DNA of 64,000 bases from Bacteroidota bacterium (lineage in GTDB: Bacteria > Bacteroidota > Bacteroidia > Cytophagales > Cyclobacteriaceae): positions 124,001 through 188,000 of the forward strand of contig JAFDZA010000018.1 in NCBI GenBank assembly GCA_018267135.1. Reading direction: 5' to 3'. Positions 9,217-18,108 of the stretch are shown piece after piece (position 1 is the stretch's first letter; every line of letters starts with the position of its first letter). The translations under genes were made by a program, and so were the position numbers. The notes beneath the pieces were generated by a model. It worked only from the letters and a program-made list of their open reading frames with translations, was not told the DNA's origin and searched no databases.

Positions 9217-9687
9217 TTAGAATCTGAAGTGTGAAAATGCTTTGTTCGCTTCTGCCATCCGGTGCGTGTCGTCTTTCTTTTTAATAGCGGCCCCTTCGCC
9301 TTTGGAGGCTGCTATTATTTCTCCTGCCAGTTTATCGCTCATCGTTTTTTCGCCACGGGCTTGAGCAAAATCTATCAACCATTTAATACTCAGGTTAATT
9401 TTGCGTTCCGGTCTGATTTCTACCGGTACCTGAAAAGTAGCACCTCCTACCCGGCGGCTTTTTACTTCTACCGAAGGCATAACGTTATTCATTGCACGTT
9501 TCCATACTTCTAAGCCGGGTTCGCCACCCGCCTTTTTTTCTACCTGCTCAATGGCATCATAGAATATGGTATAGGCTACGCTTTTCTTTCCGCGCTCCAT
9601 AATATAGTTTACGAACTTGGTTACCAAGGTATCGTTAAACTTAGGATCCGGAAGGAGATATCTTTTTTTCGGTTTTGCTTTTCTCAT
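9217..9687 (-). CDS. rpsG: 30S ribosomal protein S7
   Basis: A 156-residue S7 of usual length, starting [19 protein letters not shown] and carrying [16 protein letters not shown] and [15 protein letters not shown]. It nucleates assembly of the 30S head and contacts the E-site tRNA. It sits 16 bases downstream of rpsL in the same operon and just before fusA. Confidence 0.97.
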   Translation of the reverse strand: MRKAKPKKRYLLPDPKFNDTLVTKFVNYIMERGKKSVAYTIFYDAIEQVEKKAGGEPGLEVWKRAMNNVMPSVEVKSRRVGGATFQVPVEIRPERKINLSIKWLIDFAQARGEKTMSDKLAGEIIAASKGEGAAIKKKDDTHRMAEANKAFSHFRF

Positions 9688-9703
9688 AGTTCTCTGCTCT
9701 TAA

Positions 9704-10126
9704 TTATTTTTTTCCGCCTTTGGCCGGGGCCGCAGCTGCTTTGGCAGCAGCTCCTGCTTTCGGGCGTTTTGCTCCATACTTAGATCGGCCTTGTAATCTG
9801 CCGTTTACTCCGGCTGTATCCAGTGCCCCGCGAATAATGTGGTAGCGCACACCGGGCAAATCCTTCACACGGCCTCCGCGTATCAGCACAATCGAGTGCT
9901 CTTGCAGGTTGTGGCCTTCCCCAGGAATATAGGCGTTTACTTCCTTACCATTAGTAAGGCGTACACGGGCTACTTTGCGCATAGCCGAATTTGGTTTTTT
10001 GGGTGTGGTGGTGTACACGCGGGTGCATACGCCCCTGCGTTGGGGCGAAGAATCAAGGGCAGGAGACTTTGACTTAAATGTCAATTTTGTTCTTCCTTTC
10101 CTTACAAGTTGCTGAATGGTAGGCAT
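9704..10126 (-). CDS. rpsL: 30S ribosomal protein S12
   Basis: A 140-residue S12, first gene of the operon. The decoding-site loops [14 protein letters not shown] and [12 protein letters not shown] keep the wild-type lysines, so no classical streptomycin-resistance substitution is visible. The C terminus carries an Ala/Lys/Gly-rich extension (about the last 20 residues) beyond the E. coli length, common in Bacteroidota. A consensus promoter lies 39-68 bases upstream. Confidence 0.97.
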   Translation of the reverse strand: MPTIQQLVRKGRTKLTFKSKSPALDSSPQRRGVCTRVYTTTPKKPNSAMRKVARVRLTNGKEVNAYIPGEGHNLQEHSIVLIRGGRVKDLPGVRYHIIRGALDTAGVNGRLQGRSKYGAKRPKAGAAAKAAAAPAKGGKK

Positions 10127-10164
10127 TTATATAATTTTTTTATACCCTTCAAAATTAAGGACTG

Positions 10165-10194
10165 CAAAGGTATTTAAATTATGGAACGATGCAA
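10165..10194 (-). promoter_or_regulatory. Bacteroidota-type promoter of the str operon
   Basis: On the minus strand: TTG (10194-10192), exactly 19 bases, then TACCTTTG (10172-10165), matching the Bacteroidota primary-sigma consensus TTTG-N19-TAnnTTTG. The expected start is near 10158, giving a leader of about 32 bases to the rpsL ATG. Confidence 0.75.
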
Positions 10195-10388
10195 TAATTG
10201 GGCTTAGTGATTTTTTTGATATTTCCTCAGGCGTACCCTCAATTGCTGGCAAATACCATAGCCTGCAAACCTTTAAATTTAGCCTATTTACACTTATTCT
10301 GTCATGTAATTTGTAACCGGAGACCTGTGCTGTATTAACTTTTAAGCTCAAAAAATACCAACTTGCAGAATCTAAACAATCCTATAAA

Positions 10389-10823
10389 ATGAAAACAATT
10401 CATGCTGTTTTAATTCTGTTCATGCTATCGGCTTGCGGAAAATCGGATAAAAATCAAGAAAAACAGAATACCGAATCGACCGACACAAATCAGGCTCTTT
10501 ATGAACAAGTAATGGATGTGCATGATGAGGTAATGCCTAAAGTAGAACAACTCTATTCCTTGAAAAAAGAACTGCAGGAAAAACTGAAAACCAAAGATTT
10601 GCCTGATGACGTAAAAAAGCAAATTGACTTAGCCATTCACGGGCTTGACTCAGCCGATCGTGCCATGATGAATTGGATGCACCATTTCAATCCCCTGCCC
10701 GATTCTGCCAACCGGGAGGCCGCCCGGGAGTACCTGGAAGATGAGATGGAGAAAATTAAAAACGTACGCGAACTTACCTATAGCACCATTCAAAAAGCCA
10801 AAGAAGAACTAGGAAAGAAGTAG
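10389..10823 (+). CDS. Small helical lipoprotein
   Basis: A 144-residue protein with a lipoprotein signal peptide: LFMLSAC places the lipidated cysteine at residue 16. The mature part is a Lys/Glu/Gln-rich helical domain with a conserved-looking MMNWMHHFNPLP stretch (about 92-105), typical of a family of short Bacteroidota lipoproteins sometimes annotated as viral A-type inclusion proteins. Function unknown. Its stop is separated from the start of the NAD(P)HX repair gene by only 2 bases, so they are probably cotranscribed. Confidence 0.7.
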   Translation: MKTIHAVLILFMLSACGKSDKNQEKQNTESTDTNQALYEQVMDVHDEVMPKVEQLYSLKKELQEKLKTKDLPDDVKKQIDLAIHGLDSADRAMMNWMHHFNPLPDSANREAAREYLEDEMEKIKNVRELTYSTIQKAKEELGKK

Positions 10824-10825
10824 CC

Positions 10826-12325
10826 ATGCTCAAAATACTTTCTGCTTCACAAATAAAAGAACTTGATCGCTACACCATCGAGCAGGAGCCGGTAGCCTCC
10901 ATAGATCTGATGGAGCGGGCGTGCCACGCGTTTGTTCATTGGTTTGCACAACACATAGACCTCAGTAAAAAAATAGGCATCGTCTGTGGCACCGGAAACA
11001 ATGGAGGCGATGGTCTGGGGATAGCCCGATTATTAAATGAGCAGGGGTACGCTGTTTCAGTATGGGTTGTGCGGGGCGAAGCCCCCGAAACAGATGATTT
11101 TAAAATAAACCTGAAACGATTAGACCCGAGTATTAAACTGACCGAGATAACGCAGTTGGCAGGGCAAAATATATTCAACAGCAGCCAAGTGCTGATTGAT
11201 GCCTTGTTTGGAACAGGTCTTTCGCGCGAGCCGCACGGAATTTATGCTGATGTTATCAGCTGCCTCAACAATAGTAATGCCCTGAAAATAGCTGTTGACA
11301 TCCCTTCCGGATTAGCTGCCGACAAGCCTTCTGCCGGAGATGTAGTACTTGCTGATCATACCGTTACTTTTCAATTACCTAAGCTCGCCCTTCTTCTCCC
11401 CAACAATGGAAAACGGACCGGCTTCCTGCATATTGTAGATATCGGGTTAAGCCAGGAATTCTTAACGCAGGCGGAAACAAATTTTTTTTTTATTACCTCG
11501 AATGGTATCAAAAATCTTCTCAAACGAAGAAACATATTTTCTCATAAAGGAATGTATGGCCATGGGCTGTTAATTGCGGGCTCCTATGGAAAAACCGGAG
11601 CGTGTGTATTAGCCTCTCAAGCAGCATTGCGGTCGGGTATTGGGTTGTTAACTACTCATATTCCCAAAAGCAGTTATACCATTCTTCAATCGGCCGTGCC
11701 GGAAGCCATGTCGTCAATAGATGAATCGGAATGGATGTTTACTGATCCGCCCCCGGTTTTAGATTATACATGCCTGGGAATTGGGCCGGGTCTTGGCACA
11801 TCAGAAGAAACCGTTAAAGCACTGGCCACAACCATGAAACATTTTCGCAAACCCATGGTTATTGATGCCGATGCGTTGAACATACTTTCACAAAATAGTG
11901 AACTCCTATCTCTCATTCCCGAAAACAGTATTCTTACCCCACATCCTAAAGAGTTTGAGCGATTGGCAGGGCGATGGCAAAACGACTTTGAAAAGCTCAC
12001 CTTGCTGCGTTCATTTTCAGCCCGAATTAAATCAGTTGTAGTATTAAAAGGGGCTTTTAGTGCGATTGCTTCCCCCCATGGCACAATTCATTTCAATTCT
12101 TCGGGCAACCCCGGAATGGCCACCGGGGGGAGTGGTGACGTACTTACCGGAATCCTCCTTTCACTGCTGGCACAGGGCTATACGCCAATAAATGCTGCCT
12201 TAATTGGCGTTTTTTGGCATGGACTGGCCGGTGATGTGGCTGCTAATGAGCTGGCAATGAACACACTCATTGCCGGTGATTTAATCTCCTATCTTCCAAA
12301 AGCATTCAAAAAAATTGCCTCGTAA
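10826..12325 (+). CDS. nnrDE: Bifunctional NAD(P)HX epimerase / ADP-dependent dehydratase
   Basis: A 499-residue fusion repairing damaged nicotinamide cofactors. The N-terminal epimerase domain (about 1-215, YjeF_N) carries GTGNNGGDGLGIAR, DALFGTGLSR and DIPSGLAAD. The C-terminal dehydratase domain (about 235-499, ribokinase-like) carries GSYGKTGACVLAS, LTPHPKEFERL and NPGMATGGSGDVLTG, the nucleotide-binding signature. The epimerase interconverts R- and S-NAD(P)HX and the dehydratase restores NAD(P)H using ADP. Length and domain order are normal. It is coupled to the upstream lipoprotein gene. Confidence 0.93.
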   Translation: MLKILSASQIKELDRYTIEQEPVASIDLMERACHAFVHWFAQHIDLSKKIGIVCGTGNNGGDGLGIARLLNEQGYAVSVWVVRGEAPETDDFKINLKRLDPSIKLTEITQLAGQNIFNSSQVLIDALFGTGLSREPHGIYADVISCLNNSNALKIAVDIPSGLAADKPSAGDVVLADHTVTFQLPKLALLLPNNGKRTGFLHIVDIGLSQEFLTQAETNFFFITSNGIKNLLKRRNIFSHKGMYGHGLLIAGSYGKTGACVLASQAALRSGIGLLTTHIPKSSYTILQSAVPEAMSSIDESEWMFTDPPPVLDYTCLGIGPGLGTSEETVKALATTMKHFRKPMVIDADALNILSQNSELLSLIPENSILTPHPKEFERLAGRWQNDFEKLTLLRSFSARIKSVVVLKGAFSAIASPHGTIHFNSSGNPGMATGGSGDVLTGILLSLLAQGYTPINAALIGVFWHGLAGDVAANELAMNTLIAGDLISYLPKAFKKIAS

Positions 12326-12418
12326 CGAAAAATTTATTATTAAATTGCATAGAAATTAAAATTTTGGTTTACGTCTTGTATCTAAATTCTATTAAAGACG
12401 TATAACGGAAAAACAGAA

Positions 12419-12763
12419 ATGAAGAAAGTATCATTTTTGGCAATTTCTCTGCTCATCTGCCAGTTGGCTTTTAGCCAAGGCCGTGATGAATCGGTGCGCC
12501 CTCCCGATCCTGTAAAATCGGTTCAGGTTTACCCGAATCCAGCCATAGATTTTGTTACCGTAAAATTTGAAACTCCTTTAGCTAAAACTTCAAAATTAGA
12601 ATTTCATTCCATCATCGGCAGCCTGTTAGATTTAGAACAAGAAGTAGTTGACGATTATGAAATTCGGGTGAAAATAAAGGAACTACCGATCGGGTACTAC
12701 ATCATTGCGGTGCATGATCCTGTAAACAACACCCGGGCTTTTTACAAGTTTCTTAAGCGCTAA
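12419..12763 (+). CDS. Mini secreted protein consisting of a T9SS type A sorting domain
   Basis: A 114-residue protein. A Sec signal peptide ends near residue 20 (QLAFSQ). A short acidic/Pro linker follows, and then a complete Por_Secre_tail-like domain from VYPNPAIDFVTVKF (about 37-50) through IGSLLD and LPIGYYIIAVHD to the final KFLKR. In known T9SS cargo this domain sits at the C terminus of a large effector; here nearly the whole mature protein is the sorting domain. It might be a decoy, a T9SS accessory protein, or simply a structural Ig-like protein. The gene overlaps the end of the convergent PLP-enzyme gene by 11 bases. Confidence 0.75.
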   Translation: MKKVSFLAISLLICQLAFSQGRDESVRPPDPVKSVQVYPNPAIDFVTVKFETPLAKTSKLEFHSIIGSLLDLEQEVVDDYEIRVKIKELPIGYYIIAVHDPVNNTRAFYKFLKR

Positions 12764-13706
12764 GCCACTTTTTAATTTGGGTTTCCGTTAAGTTGCCCCC
12801 ACAGATAATAGTGGCAACCGTTTTTCCTTTCATTAATTTTTTGTTTTTAATAATCGAAGCTAAGCCTAAAGCCCCTGATGGCTCCACTACCAATCCGGCA
12901 TGAACATGAAGAAGTTTCATCGCATCTAAAATGGATTGATCATCCACCAGCCACGCACAGTCAACTAATCCTTTCATATCTTCAAGCGCTTGCGGAACCG
13001 GCAACCGCACCGCCACTCCATCGGCTATGGTGTTTGTGGTGTTATAATTGATTACTTTGTTCTGTTGCCAAGATTCAACCATGGCCGGTGCTCCTTCTGC
13101 CTGCACGGCAATAATTTGTGTATGCGGAGAACCGTGCCTAAACACCGTAGCCATACCATTGATCATGGCTCCGTTTCCAAGCGGCACAACCAGTACATCA
13201 ATAGGTGGTATAAACTTTACAAGTTCAAGTGCAATAGTTCCGGCTCCTTCCACGGTTTCAATATCTAAGCTATCTTCAACAAACCGAGCATTTCTTTTTT
13301 GAGCTATATTCTTTGCTTCCATTTTGGCGCTATCAAAATCATCCCCGTAAAGAATCACTTCCGCCCCTAACCTTTTCATCCGCTCTACCTTCAATGGGTT
13401 GGCATGGTTGCTGGCCACAATGGAAACTTTCATATTTCTCTTTCGGCCACTATACGCAATGGCCTGCCCAAAATTTCCGGCACTGGCACAGACGATTTCT
13501 TTCGTTGGGTCGGCTTGAGAAGTCAGCCATTCCGCCCCTCGTCCTTTAAAACAGCGGATAGGATTAATCGTTTCAATCTTTAAAACCAAGCTAACATCCA
13601 ATAAGTCACTCAACGGTTCGCAAATAAATTGAGGTGTGTTGCAAAAAATAGGATCTATTGACTGCTGCGAAGCCTCAATCCGTTTCAATAAAATGCGTGA
13701 ACTCAT
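12753..13706 (-). CDS. PLP-dependent threonine/serine dehydratase-like enzyme
   Basis: A 317-residue fold-type II PLP enzyme. The Schiff-base lysine lies in RCFKGRGAEW (about residue 54), the substrate loop is SAGNFGQAIAY, and the phosphate-binding glycine loop is PLGNGAMINGMA, which deviates from the GGGGL of biosynthetic threonine deaminase. There is no C-terminal ACT regulatory domain, so it is of the catabolic or single-domain type. Likely reactions are deamination of Thr or Ser, or amino-acid racemisation; the exact substrate is open. Its start overlaps the upstream serine-hydrolase stop by 4 bases, indicating an operon. Confidence 0.75.
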   Translation of the reverse strand: MSSRILLKRIEASQQSIDPIFCNTPQFICEPLSDLLDVSLVLKIETINPIRCFKGRGAEWLTSQADPTKEIVCASAGNFGQAIAYSGRKRNMKVSIVASNHANPLKVERMKRLGAEVILYGDDFDSAKMEAKNIAQKRNARFVEDSLDIETVEGAGTIALELVKFIPPIDVLVVPLGNGAMINGMATVFRHGSPHTQIIAVQAEGAPAMVESWQQNKVINYNTTNTIADGVAVRLPVPQALEDMKGLVDCAWLVDDQSILDAMKLLHVHAGLVVEPSGALGLASIIKNKKLMKGKTVATIICGGNLTETQIKKWLSA

Positions 13707-14800
13707 AATTGCTTCACGATTCCCTTTACAAGAGATTCAAACTTAGGATGCGCGTTGTTGCACAAAACAATAACGGTTTTGTGGCAATCTAAGCAACGGA
13801 ATATTTCAGTTTTATAACCCGGGTTATCGCCTGTATGATAGGCAATCTTACCCAGCGTTGAATCTGTTTTCAGCATCCAGCCAAAACCGTAGTTAGACCA
13901 TGTATCCCCATTAAGTTTTGTTGGCGATAAGATTTCATTCATTGTTTTTTGGCTTACCAGTGTGTTGGCACTCAATGCCCTATCCCATTTTAGTAAGTCA
14001 GATGACGTAGAGCTTATGCGCCCCGGGCCTTTTCTATGCCCCAGCCAAATCGTATAATTGGACGAGGGGAATGAATCGGCCGGTGCAAATCGTTTTTTAT
14101 TTTCATCATACAGGTAGCCCAATGCAAAATTTTTAATGGTCTCCTTCTGTATTTTACTCCGAATGTCGGTATTGCGCATTTGCAAAGGAGTCATTATTTT
14201 TTCGTGGATAAACTCGATAAAATTTTTTCCGGAAACCTTCTCAGCTATGCTTGCCAGCAACACATAGCCTGTATTGCTGTACTCATATTTTTCACCCGGC
14301 TGAAATAAAACCGGAGGATGGAATTTTTTCAGGTAGGCAATAATATCCTCATTGCCTGCCACTTTCGATTTGTTCCATTGCTCATCCATCAATTTCTGGT
14401 AATCGGGCAGCCCGGATGTATGGGTAAGCAACTGCCGGATGGTGATGGAATGGTAGGGAAGGCCGGGTAAATATTTTTCAATATTATCATCGTAGCTGAG
14501 TTTGTGTTCTTCTTGTAAAAGCACAATGAGCATGGCCGTAAACTGTTTTGAAACAGAAGCCAGCTCAAAAACCGCTGTAGTATCCATGGGTTGTTTCGTT
14601 TCCCGGTGGGTGTAGCCAAAGGCCTGGTGATAAACGGGTTTTCCGTGATCGGCCACTAAAACCACACCGCTGAAATCGGGTACGGAAGCCATGATGGAAT
14701 CTATGCGTTGGGCAAAGGTTTTTACTAACGAGGTTTCTTTTTTAGGAGAGGCGCACGCCAGAAACAAAATGGCCGGCAAAAAAAGAATCGAAGCTTTCAT
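13703..14800 (-). CDS. Beta-lactamase-fold serine hydrolase (lipoprotein)
   Basis: A 365-residue class C beta-lactamase/PBP4*-like hydrolase. The signal peptide ends in a lipobox, LFLAC, with Cys16. Active-site motifs: S82-V-S-K85 (SxxK), YSN in YEYSNTGYVLL, and HTG in AYHTGDNPG in place of KTG. Such proteins act in the periplasm as esterases, peptidases or carboxypeptidases more often than as antibiotic-degrading enzymes. It is the first gene of a two-gene operon with the PLP enzyme. Substrate unknown. Confidence 0.85.
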   Translation of the reverse strand: MKASILFLPAILFLACASPKKETSLVKTFAQRIDSIMASVPDFSGVVLVADHGKPVYHQAFGYTHRETKQPMDTTAVFELASVSKQFTAMLIVLLQEEHKLSYDDNIEKYLPGLPYHSITIRQLLTHTSGLPDYQKLMDEQWNKSKVAGNEDIIAYLKKFHPPVLFQPGEKYEYSNTGYVLLASIAEKVSGKNFIEFIHEKIMTPLQMRNTDIRSKIQKETIKNFALGYLYDENKKRFAPADSFPSSNYTIWLGHRKGPGRISSTSSDLLKWDRALSANTLVSQKTMNEILSPTKLNGDTWSNYGFGWMLKTDSTLGKIAYHTGDNPGYKTEIFRCLDCHKTVIVLCNNAHPKFESLVKGIVKQL

Positions 14801-14843
14801 CTATTTTTGGTTTTTGAATTTAAGTAATCAAAATTTACCCGAA

Positions 14844-15476
14844 TTGCAAAACGCCTCCATCATTTTCCATTATTTCCAAACGCTTTCCGAGCCGCAGCGC
14901 AGCCAATTCTCTGCTCTGGCCGAACTCTATCGGGAGTGGAATGAAAAAATCAACGTTATATCCCGAAAGGATATTGAGAATATTTACGTAAACCATGTGT
15001 TGCACTCGCTGGGAATTGCCAAAGTAATTTCTTTTAACCCGGGTGCCCGGGTGATGGACGTAGGTACGGGTGGTGGCTTTCCGGGCATACCGTTGGCCAT
15101 TCTGTTTCCTGAAACAGAATTTCATCTGATCGATTCCATTGGTAAAAAAATTACGGTAGTAAAAGAAGTGGCGGCCGCTCTGCAATTAAAAAATGTAGCG
15201 GCTCAGCAAATCCGGGCCGAACAGGTAAAACAGAAATATGATTTTATTGTAAGCCGGGCCGTTACGCGGATGAAAGAATTTTACGGCTGGACACACCGAA
15301 GTATTAAACCCACATCAACCCATTTGCTGGACAACGGAATTTTATATTTAAAAGGGGGCAAACTGGAGGATGAGATGAACGAACTGAAAAGGCCGTACAG
15401 TGAATATGTGCTCTCAAATTATTTCCGGGAAGATTATTTTGAAACTAAAAAAGTAGTGTATGTACCGGTGCACTAA
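14844..15476 (+). CDS. rsmG: 16S rRNA (guanine527-N7)-methyltransferase
   Basis: A class I SAM methyltransferase: LYREWNEKINVISRKDIENIY at the N-terminal end (shown here in parts: EWNEKINVISRKD), the SAM loop VMDVGTGGGFPGIPLAI, and SRAVTRMKEFYGW near the end. It methylates G527 of 16S rRNA. There is no ATG between the divergent hydrolase start (14800) and the conserved region; TTG at 14844 gives 210 residues, the family norm, while TTG at 14814 gives 220. An ATG at 14691 is in frame but lies inside the opposite gene. A -7-like TATTTTTG (14802-14809) fits a start near 14816. Confidence 0.88.
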   Translation: MQNASIIFHYFQTLSEPQRSQFSALAELYREWNEKINVISRKDIENIYVNHVLHSLGIAKVISFNPGARVMDVGTGGGFPGIPLAILFPETEFHLIDSIGKKITVVKEVAAALQLKNVAAQQIRAEQVKQKYDFIVSRAVTRMKEFYGWTHRSIKPTSTHLLDNGILYLKGGKLEDEMNELKRPYSEYVLSNYFREDYFETKKVVYVPVH

Positions 15477-15856
15477 CTAAGTTCGCCCAGATAAATCCCT
15501 CCGAAGGTAGCCAACAAGCAAAACAGCAGGCTCGATACAATATAAATCAAGGTAGATACATGAAATCCACTTTGCATCAATGATAAGGTTTCGGCACTGA
15601 AGGTAGAAAAGGTGCTAAACCCGCCACAAAAGCCAACGGCCCAAAACAACCGGGCTGCGGGCGAAATCAACTGGCGGTGGTCTGCTAACCCAACTACATA
15701 CCCCAGCACGAGGCATGCCACTATATTTACGGTGAGTGTGCCAAAAGGAAAATGATGGGTGTGCAAGCCGTTTACCCATTTGCCCAACAAGAAGCGAACG
15801 ATGCTCCCCACACCGCCCCCCACAAAAACGATAACAATACTGCTGAAATAATTCAT
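15473..15856 (-). CDS. crcB: CrcB/Fluc fluoride exporter
   Basis: A 127-residue protein with four membrane helices. Family motifs: GGGVGSIVRFLLG near the N terminus, PFGTLTVNIVACLVLG, and GFCGGFSTFSTFSAET, which holds the central break and the pore phenylalanines and sodium site. Fluc dimers let fluoride leave the cytoplasm. No fluoride riboswitch was recognised upstream, since the start overlaps the plsC-like stop by 4 bases. The 3' end overlaps the convergent rsmG end by 4 bases. Confidence 0.92.
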   Translation of the reverse strand: MNYFSSIVIVFVGGGVGSIVRFLLGKWVNGLHTHHFPFGTLTVNIVACLVLGYVVGLADHRQLISPAARLFWAVGFCGGFSTFSTFSAETLSLMQSGFHVSTLIYIVSSLLFCLLATFGGIYLGELS

Positions 15857-16584
15857 TGGTTGTCTTCTATCATTTTTTTCATTTCCTCAAAAGCCCGCTG
15901 TTTTAATGTGTTGGCCTCACTAGATTGGGCAACGGGAATTTCCTGCCCTACATAAATGCGTACCCGGCCGGGCCGGAGGTTAATCGTGCCCGGAGGCATC
16001 AGCTTCCCCGCCCCGATTACCACCATTGGCAACAAGGGGGTTTGCATATCTATGGCCAGCCGGAACGCTCCATCTTTAAACGGTTGTAAAATTTCTTTCG
16101 TACGGTTTTGAGTGCCTTCGGCAAACAGCAAAATCGAAATACCATGAGCCAATGTTTCTTTCAAACGTTCTAGGCTTTTTTGTTTACTCTCTCTACTCGA
16201 CCGATCCACAATAACCGTTGAGCCGCGGGCAATCCAGCCAAATACAGGTATCTTCAATAATTCTTTTTTGGCCAACGGCCTAAACTCACCGGGAATTAAC
16301 AACCGGATACCGGGCAAATCCAGGAACGAAGTATGGTTGCTTACATAAATATAAGACTTCCCTTTTTTAAAATTTTCTCTTCCATAAAACTTGTAACGGA
16401 TAAAGGTAAGCCAACTGAAAATAAGCGACCAAATCCACAAAAATTTATAGCCGATCCAGCTAAGCCGGTTACCAAATAAAAAAGGCAAGGTAAGTCCCGG
16501 TAAAAAAAGCAGCATAAAAAAAGTGAATACCAGAAACACCCAAAAAATGTACAGGGCACGAATTGCTTTTGTAAGGAAAGCCAA
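15853..16584 (-). CDS. plsC: 1-acyl-sn-glycerol-3-phosphate acyltransferase (PlsC family)
   Basis: A 243-residue inner-membrane acyltransferase. Motif I is SNHTSFLD (His84, Asp89), motif II includes KKELLKIPVFGW, motif III is FAEGTQNRT, and motif IV is LPMVVIGAGKL. It converts lysophosphatidate to phosphatidate. The N terminus carries two hydrophobic helices. The only usable start is TTG at 16584: the ATG further upstream runs into a TAG. It is cotranscribed with crcB, overlapping by 4 bases. Confidence 0.9.
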   Translation of the reverse strand: MAFLTKAIRALYIFWVFLVFTFFMLLFLPGLTLPFLFGNRLSWIGYKFLWIWSLIFSWLTFIRYKFYGRENFKKGKSYIYVSNHTSFLDLPGIRLLIPGEFRPLAKKELLKIPVFGWIARGSTVIVDRSSRESKQKSLERLKETLAHGISILLFAEGTQNRTKEILQPFKDGAFRLAIDMQTPLLPMVVIGAGKLMPPGTINLRPGRVRIYVGQEIPVAQSSEANTLKQRAFEEMKKMIEDNQ

Positions 16585-16621
16585 GGCTAAAAAATTGATT
16601 CGATCATGAAATTTATCCGTG

Positions 16622-16696
16622 TGGGGTTTGTGGGGTTCGAACCCACGACCCCTACCCTGTCAAGGTAGTGCTCTAAACCAGCTGAGCTAAAACCCC
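16622..16696 (-). tRNA. tRNA-Val (GAC)
   Basis: Minus-strand cloverleaf: acceptor GGGGTTT pairing with AAACCCC, D arm, anticodon stem CTACC/GGTAG with loop TTGACAG (anticodon GAC), and T arm GTGGG-TTCGAAC-CCCAC. The 3' CCA is not encoded. A -7-like TATGTTTG (16713-16706) lies just upstream. Confidence 0.93.
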
Positions 16697-16735
16697 TCTC
16701 CGGGCCAAACATAAAAATATACTGGTTCGGCCGCA

Positions 16736-17611
16736 TTACATCGGCACGTTTACGTGGCGTTCGGCATGGTACGAAGACCGAACCAGCGGACCCGATTCAA
16801 CATATTTCAGTCCGCGTTTAAGTCCTTCTTCCTTATACATTTTAAAAGTATCGGGGTGTATAAACTCAGCCACCTCCAGGTGCATTTTAGTGGGTTGTAA
16901 ATATTGGCCCAGAGTTAAGATCATTAATCCGTTAGCTGCCAGATCGTCCATCGCTTTAAATACTTCTTCTTTTGTTTCGCCCAATCCTAACATAATTCCG
17001 CTCTTGGTTCTTTTTCCGGCTTCGCGTATGCGTTTAATTTGTTCGAGGCTGCGCTCGTATTTTGCCTGCGGTCTCACCATACGGTATAGCCGGCCTACGG
17101 TTTCCATGTTATGGCTTACTACCTCCTGCCCACCGCTAATCATGCGGTAAAGGGCTTCCCAATTTCCTTTGGTATCGGGTATCAAGGTTTCAATGGTGGC
17201 CGTGCTTATTTGTTTGGTTTGAACAACTGTCTGGTACCATATCTCGGCACCCCGGTCTTTCAGTTCATCGCGGTTTACCGATGTAATCACCGCATGTTTA
17301 ACACCCATTTTTTTTATGGCATCGGCTACCCGTTTAGGCTCGTCTGTATCGTACTCGGTGGGGCGGCCGGTGGCTACGGCACAAAATGTGCAACTGCGGG
17401 TACACACATTTCCTAAAATCATAAAGGTGGCCGTGCCGGCTCCCCAGCATTCGCCCATGTTGGGGCAATTGCCACTTTCGCAAATGGTGTGCAATTTATT
17501 TTCATCAACCAGCCTGCGCACGCGGGCATACTCCGGCCCCACGGGCAGTTTTACCCGGAGCCACTCGGGCTTGCGCTTTTTGGGTTCTTCTATAACGGGA
17601 AGTTCAATCAT
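16736..17611 (-). CDS. lipA: Lipoyl synthase
   Basis: A 291-residue radical-SAM enzyme. The auxiliary cluster cysteines are Cys44, Cys49 and Cys55 ([12 protein letters not shown]) and the radical-SAM cluster is Cys70, Cys74 and Cys77 (CTRSCTFC). The C-terminal [11 protein letters not shown] supplies the conserved serine ligand. It inserts two sulfurs into octanoyl groups on lipoyl domains. It lies 63 bases downstream of gcvH, whose product is one of its substrates. Confidence 0.97.
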   Translation of the reverse strand: MIELPVIEEPKKRKPEWLRVKLPVGPEYARVRRLVDENKLHTICESGNCPNMGECWGAGTATFMILGNVCTRSCTFCAVATGRPTEYDTDEPKRVADAIKKMGVKHAVITSVNRDELKDRGAEIWYQTVVQTKQISTATIETLIPDTKGNWEALYRMISGGQEVVSHNMETVGRLYRMVRPQAKYERSLEQIKRIREAGKRTKSGIMLGLGETKEEVFKAMDDLAANGLMILTLGQYLQPTKMHLEVAEFIHPDTFKMYKEEGLKRGLKYVESGPLVRSSYHAERHVNVPM

Positions 17612-17674
17612 GGCTTTGTACCGGTTACGGTCTAAACTGCGAACCTATGTTAAGGCTCCCTTGGTTTAACTATA

Positions 17675-18055
17675 TTATTTACCGATAAGTTCTTTATACT
17701 GATCGGCACTGAGCAAACCGGAAACCTCCGATGCATTCTTTATGGTCATTTTAATCATCCATCCTTCTGCATACGGATCGCTATTGATCTTTTCCGGAGA
17801 AGTTTCCAGTGACTTATTGAATTCCGTTATTTTTCCGCTTAGGGGGAGAAACAGATCTGAAACGGTTTTCACGGCTTCTACAGTGCCAAACACATCGTGC
17901 TGGTTCAGTTCCTGGCCGGCCGTGGTTACATCTACATAAACAATATCGCCCAACTCGCTCTGGGCAAAAGCAGTGATACCCACGGTGGCCTGGTTGCCTT
18001 CTATTTTAACCCACTCATGGTCTTTGGTGTATTTTAGTTCAGCAGGGATGCTCAT
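17675..18055 (-). CDS. gcvH: Glycine cleavage system H protein
   Basis: A 126-residue lipoyl carrier. The lipoylated lysine is Lys63 in [13 protein letters not shown], and the protein begins [15 protein letters not shown]. It shuttles the aminomethyl group between GcvP and GcvT. A TAACTTTG box (18090-18083) upstream gives a leader of about 20 bases. It follows sprA on the same strand, as in many Bacteroidota, and precedes lipA. Confidence 0.97.
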   Translation of the reverse strand: MSIPAELKYTKDHEWVKIEGNQATVGITAFAQSELGDIVYVDVTTAGQELNQHDVFGTVEAVKTVSDLFLPLSGKITEFNKSLETSPEKINSDPYAEGWMIKMTIKNASEVSGLLSADQYKELIGK

Positions 18056-18108
18056 AGTATTTTGGTTGAAAATTTATGAGCTCAAAGTTAAACTATATCT
18101 GCAAAAAA

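Noticed and set aside
10127..10351. 74-codon minus-strand frame directly upstream of rpsL
   Set aside because: It covers the str promoter and leader, has no recognisable domain and would place the consensus promoter inside a coding region.
14691..14843. Upstream extension of rsmG to an ATG at 14691
   Set aside because: It would overlap the start of the divergent serine hydrolase by 110 bases and add 51 residues absent from the family.
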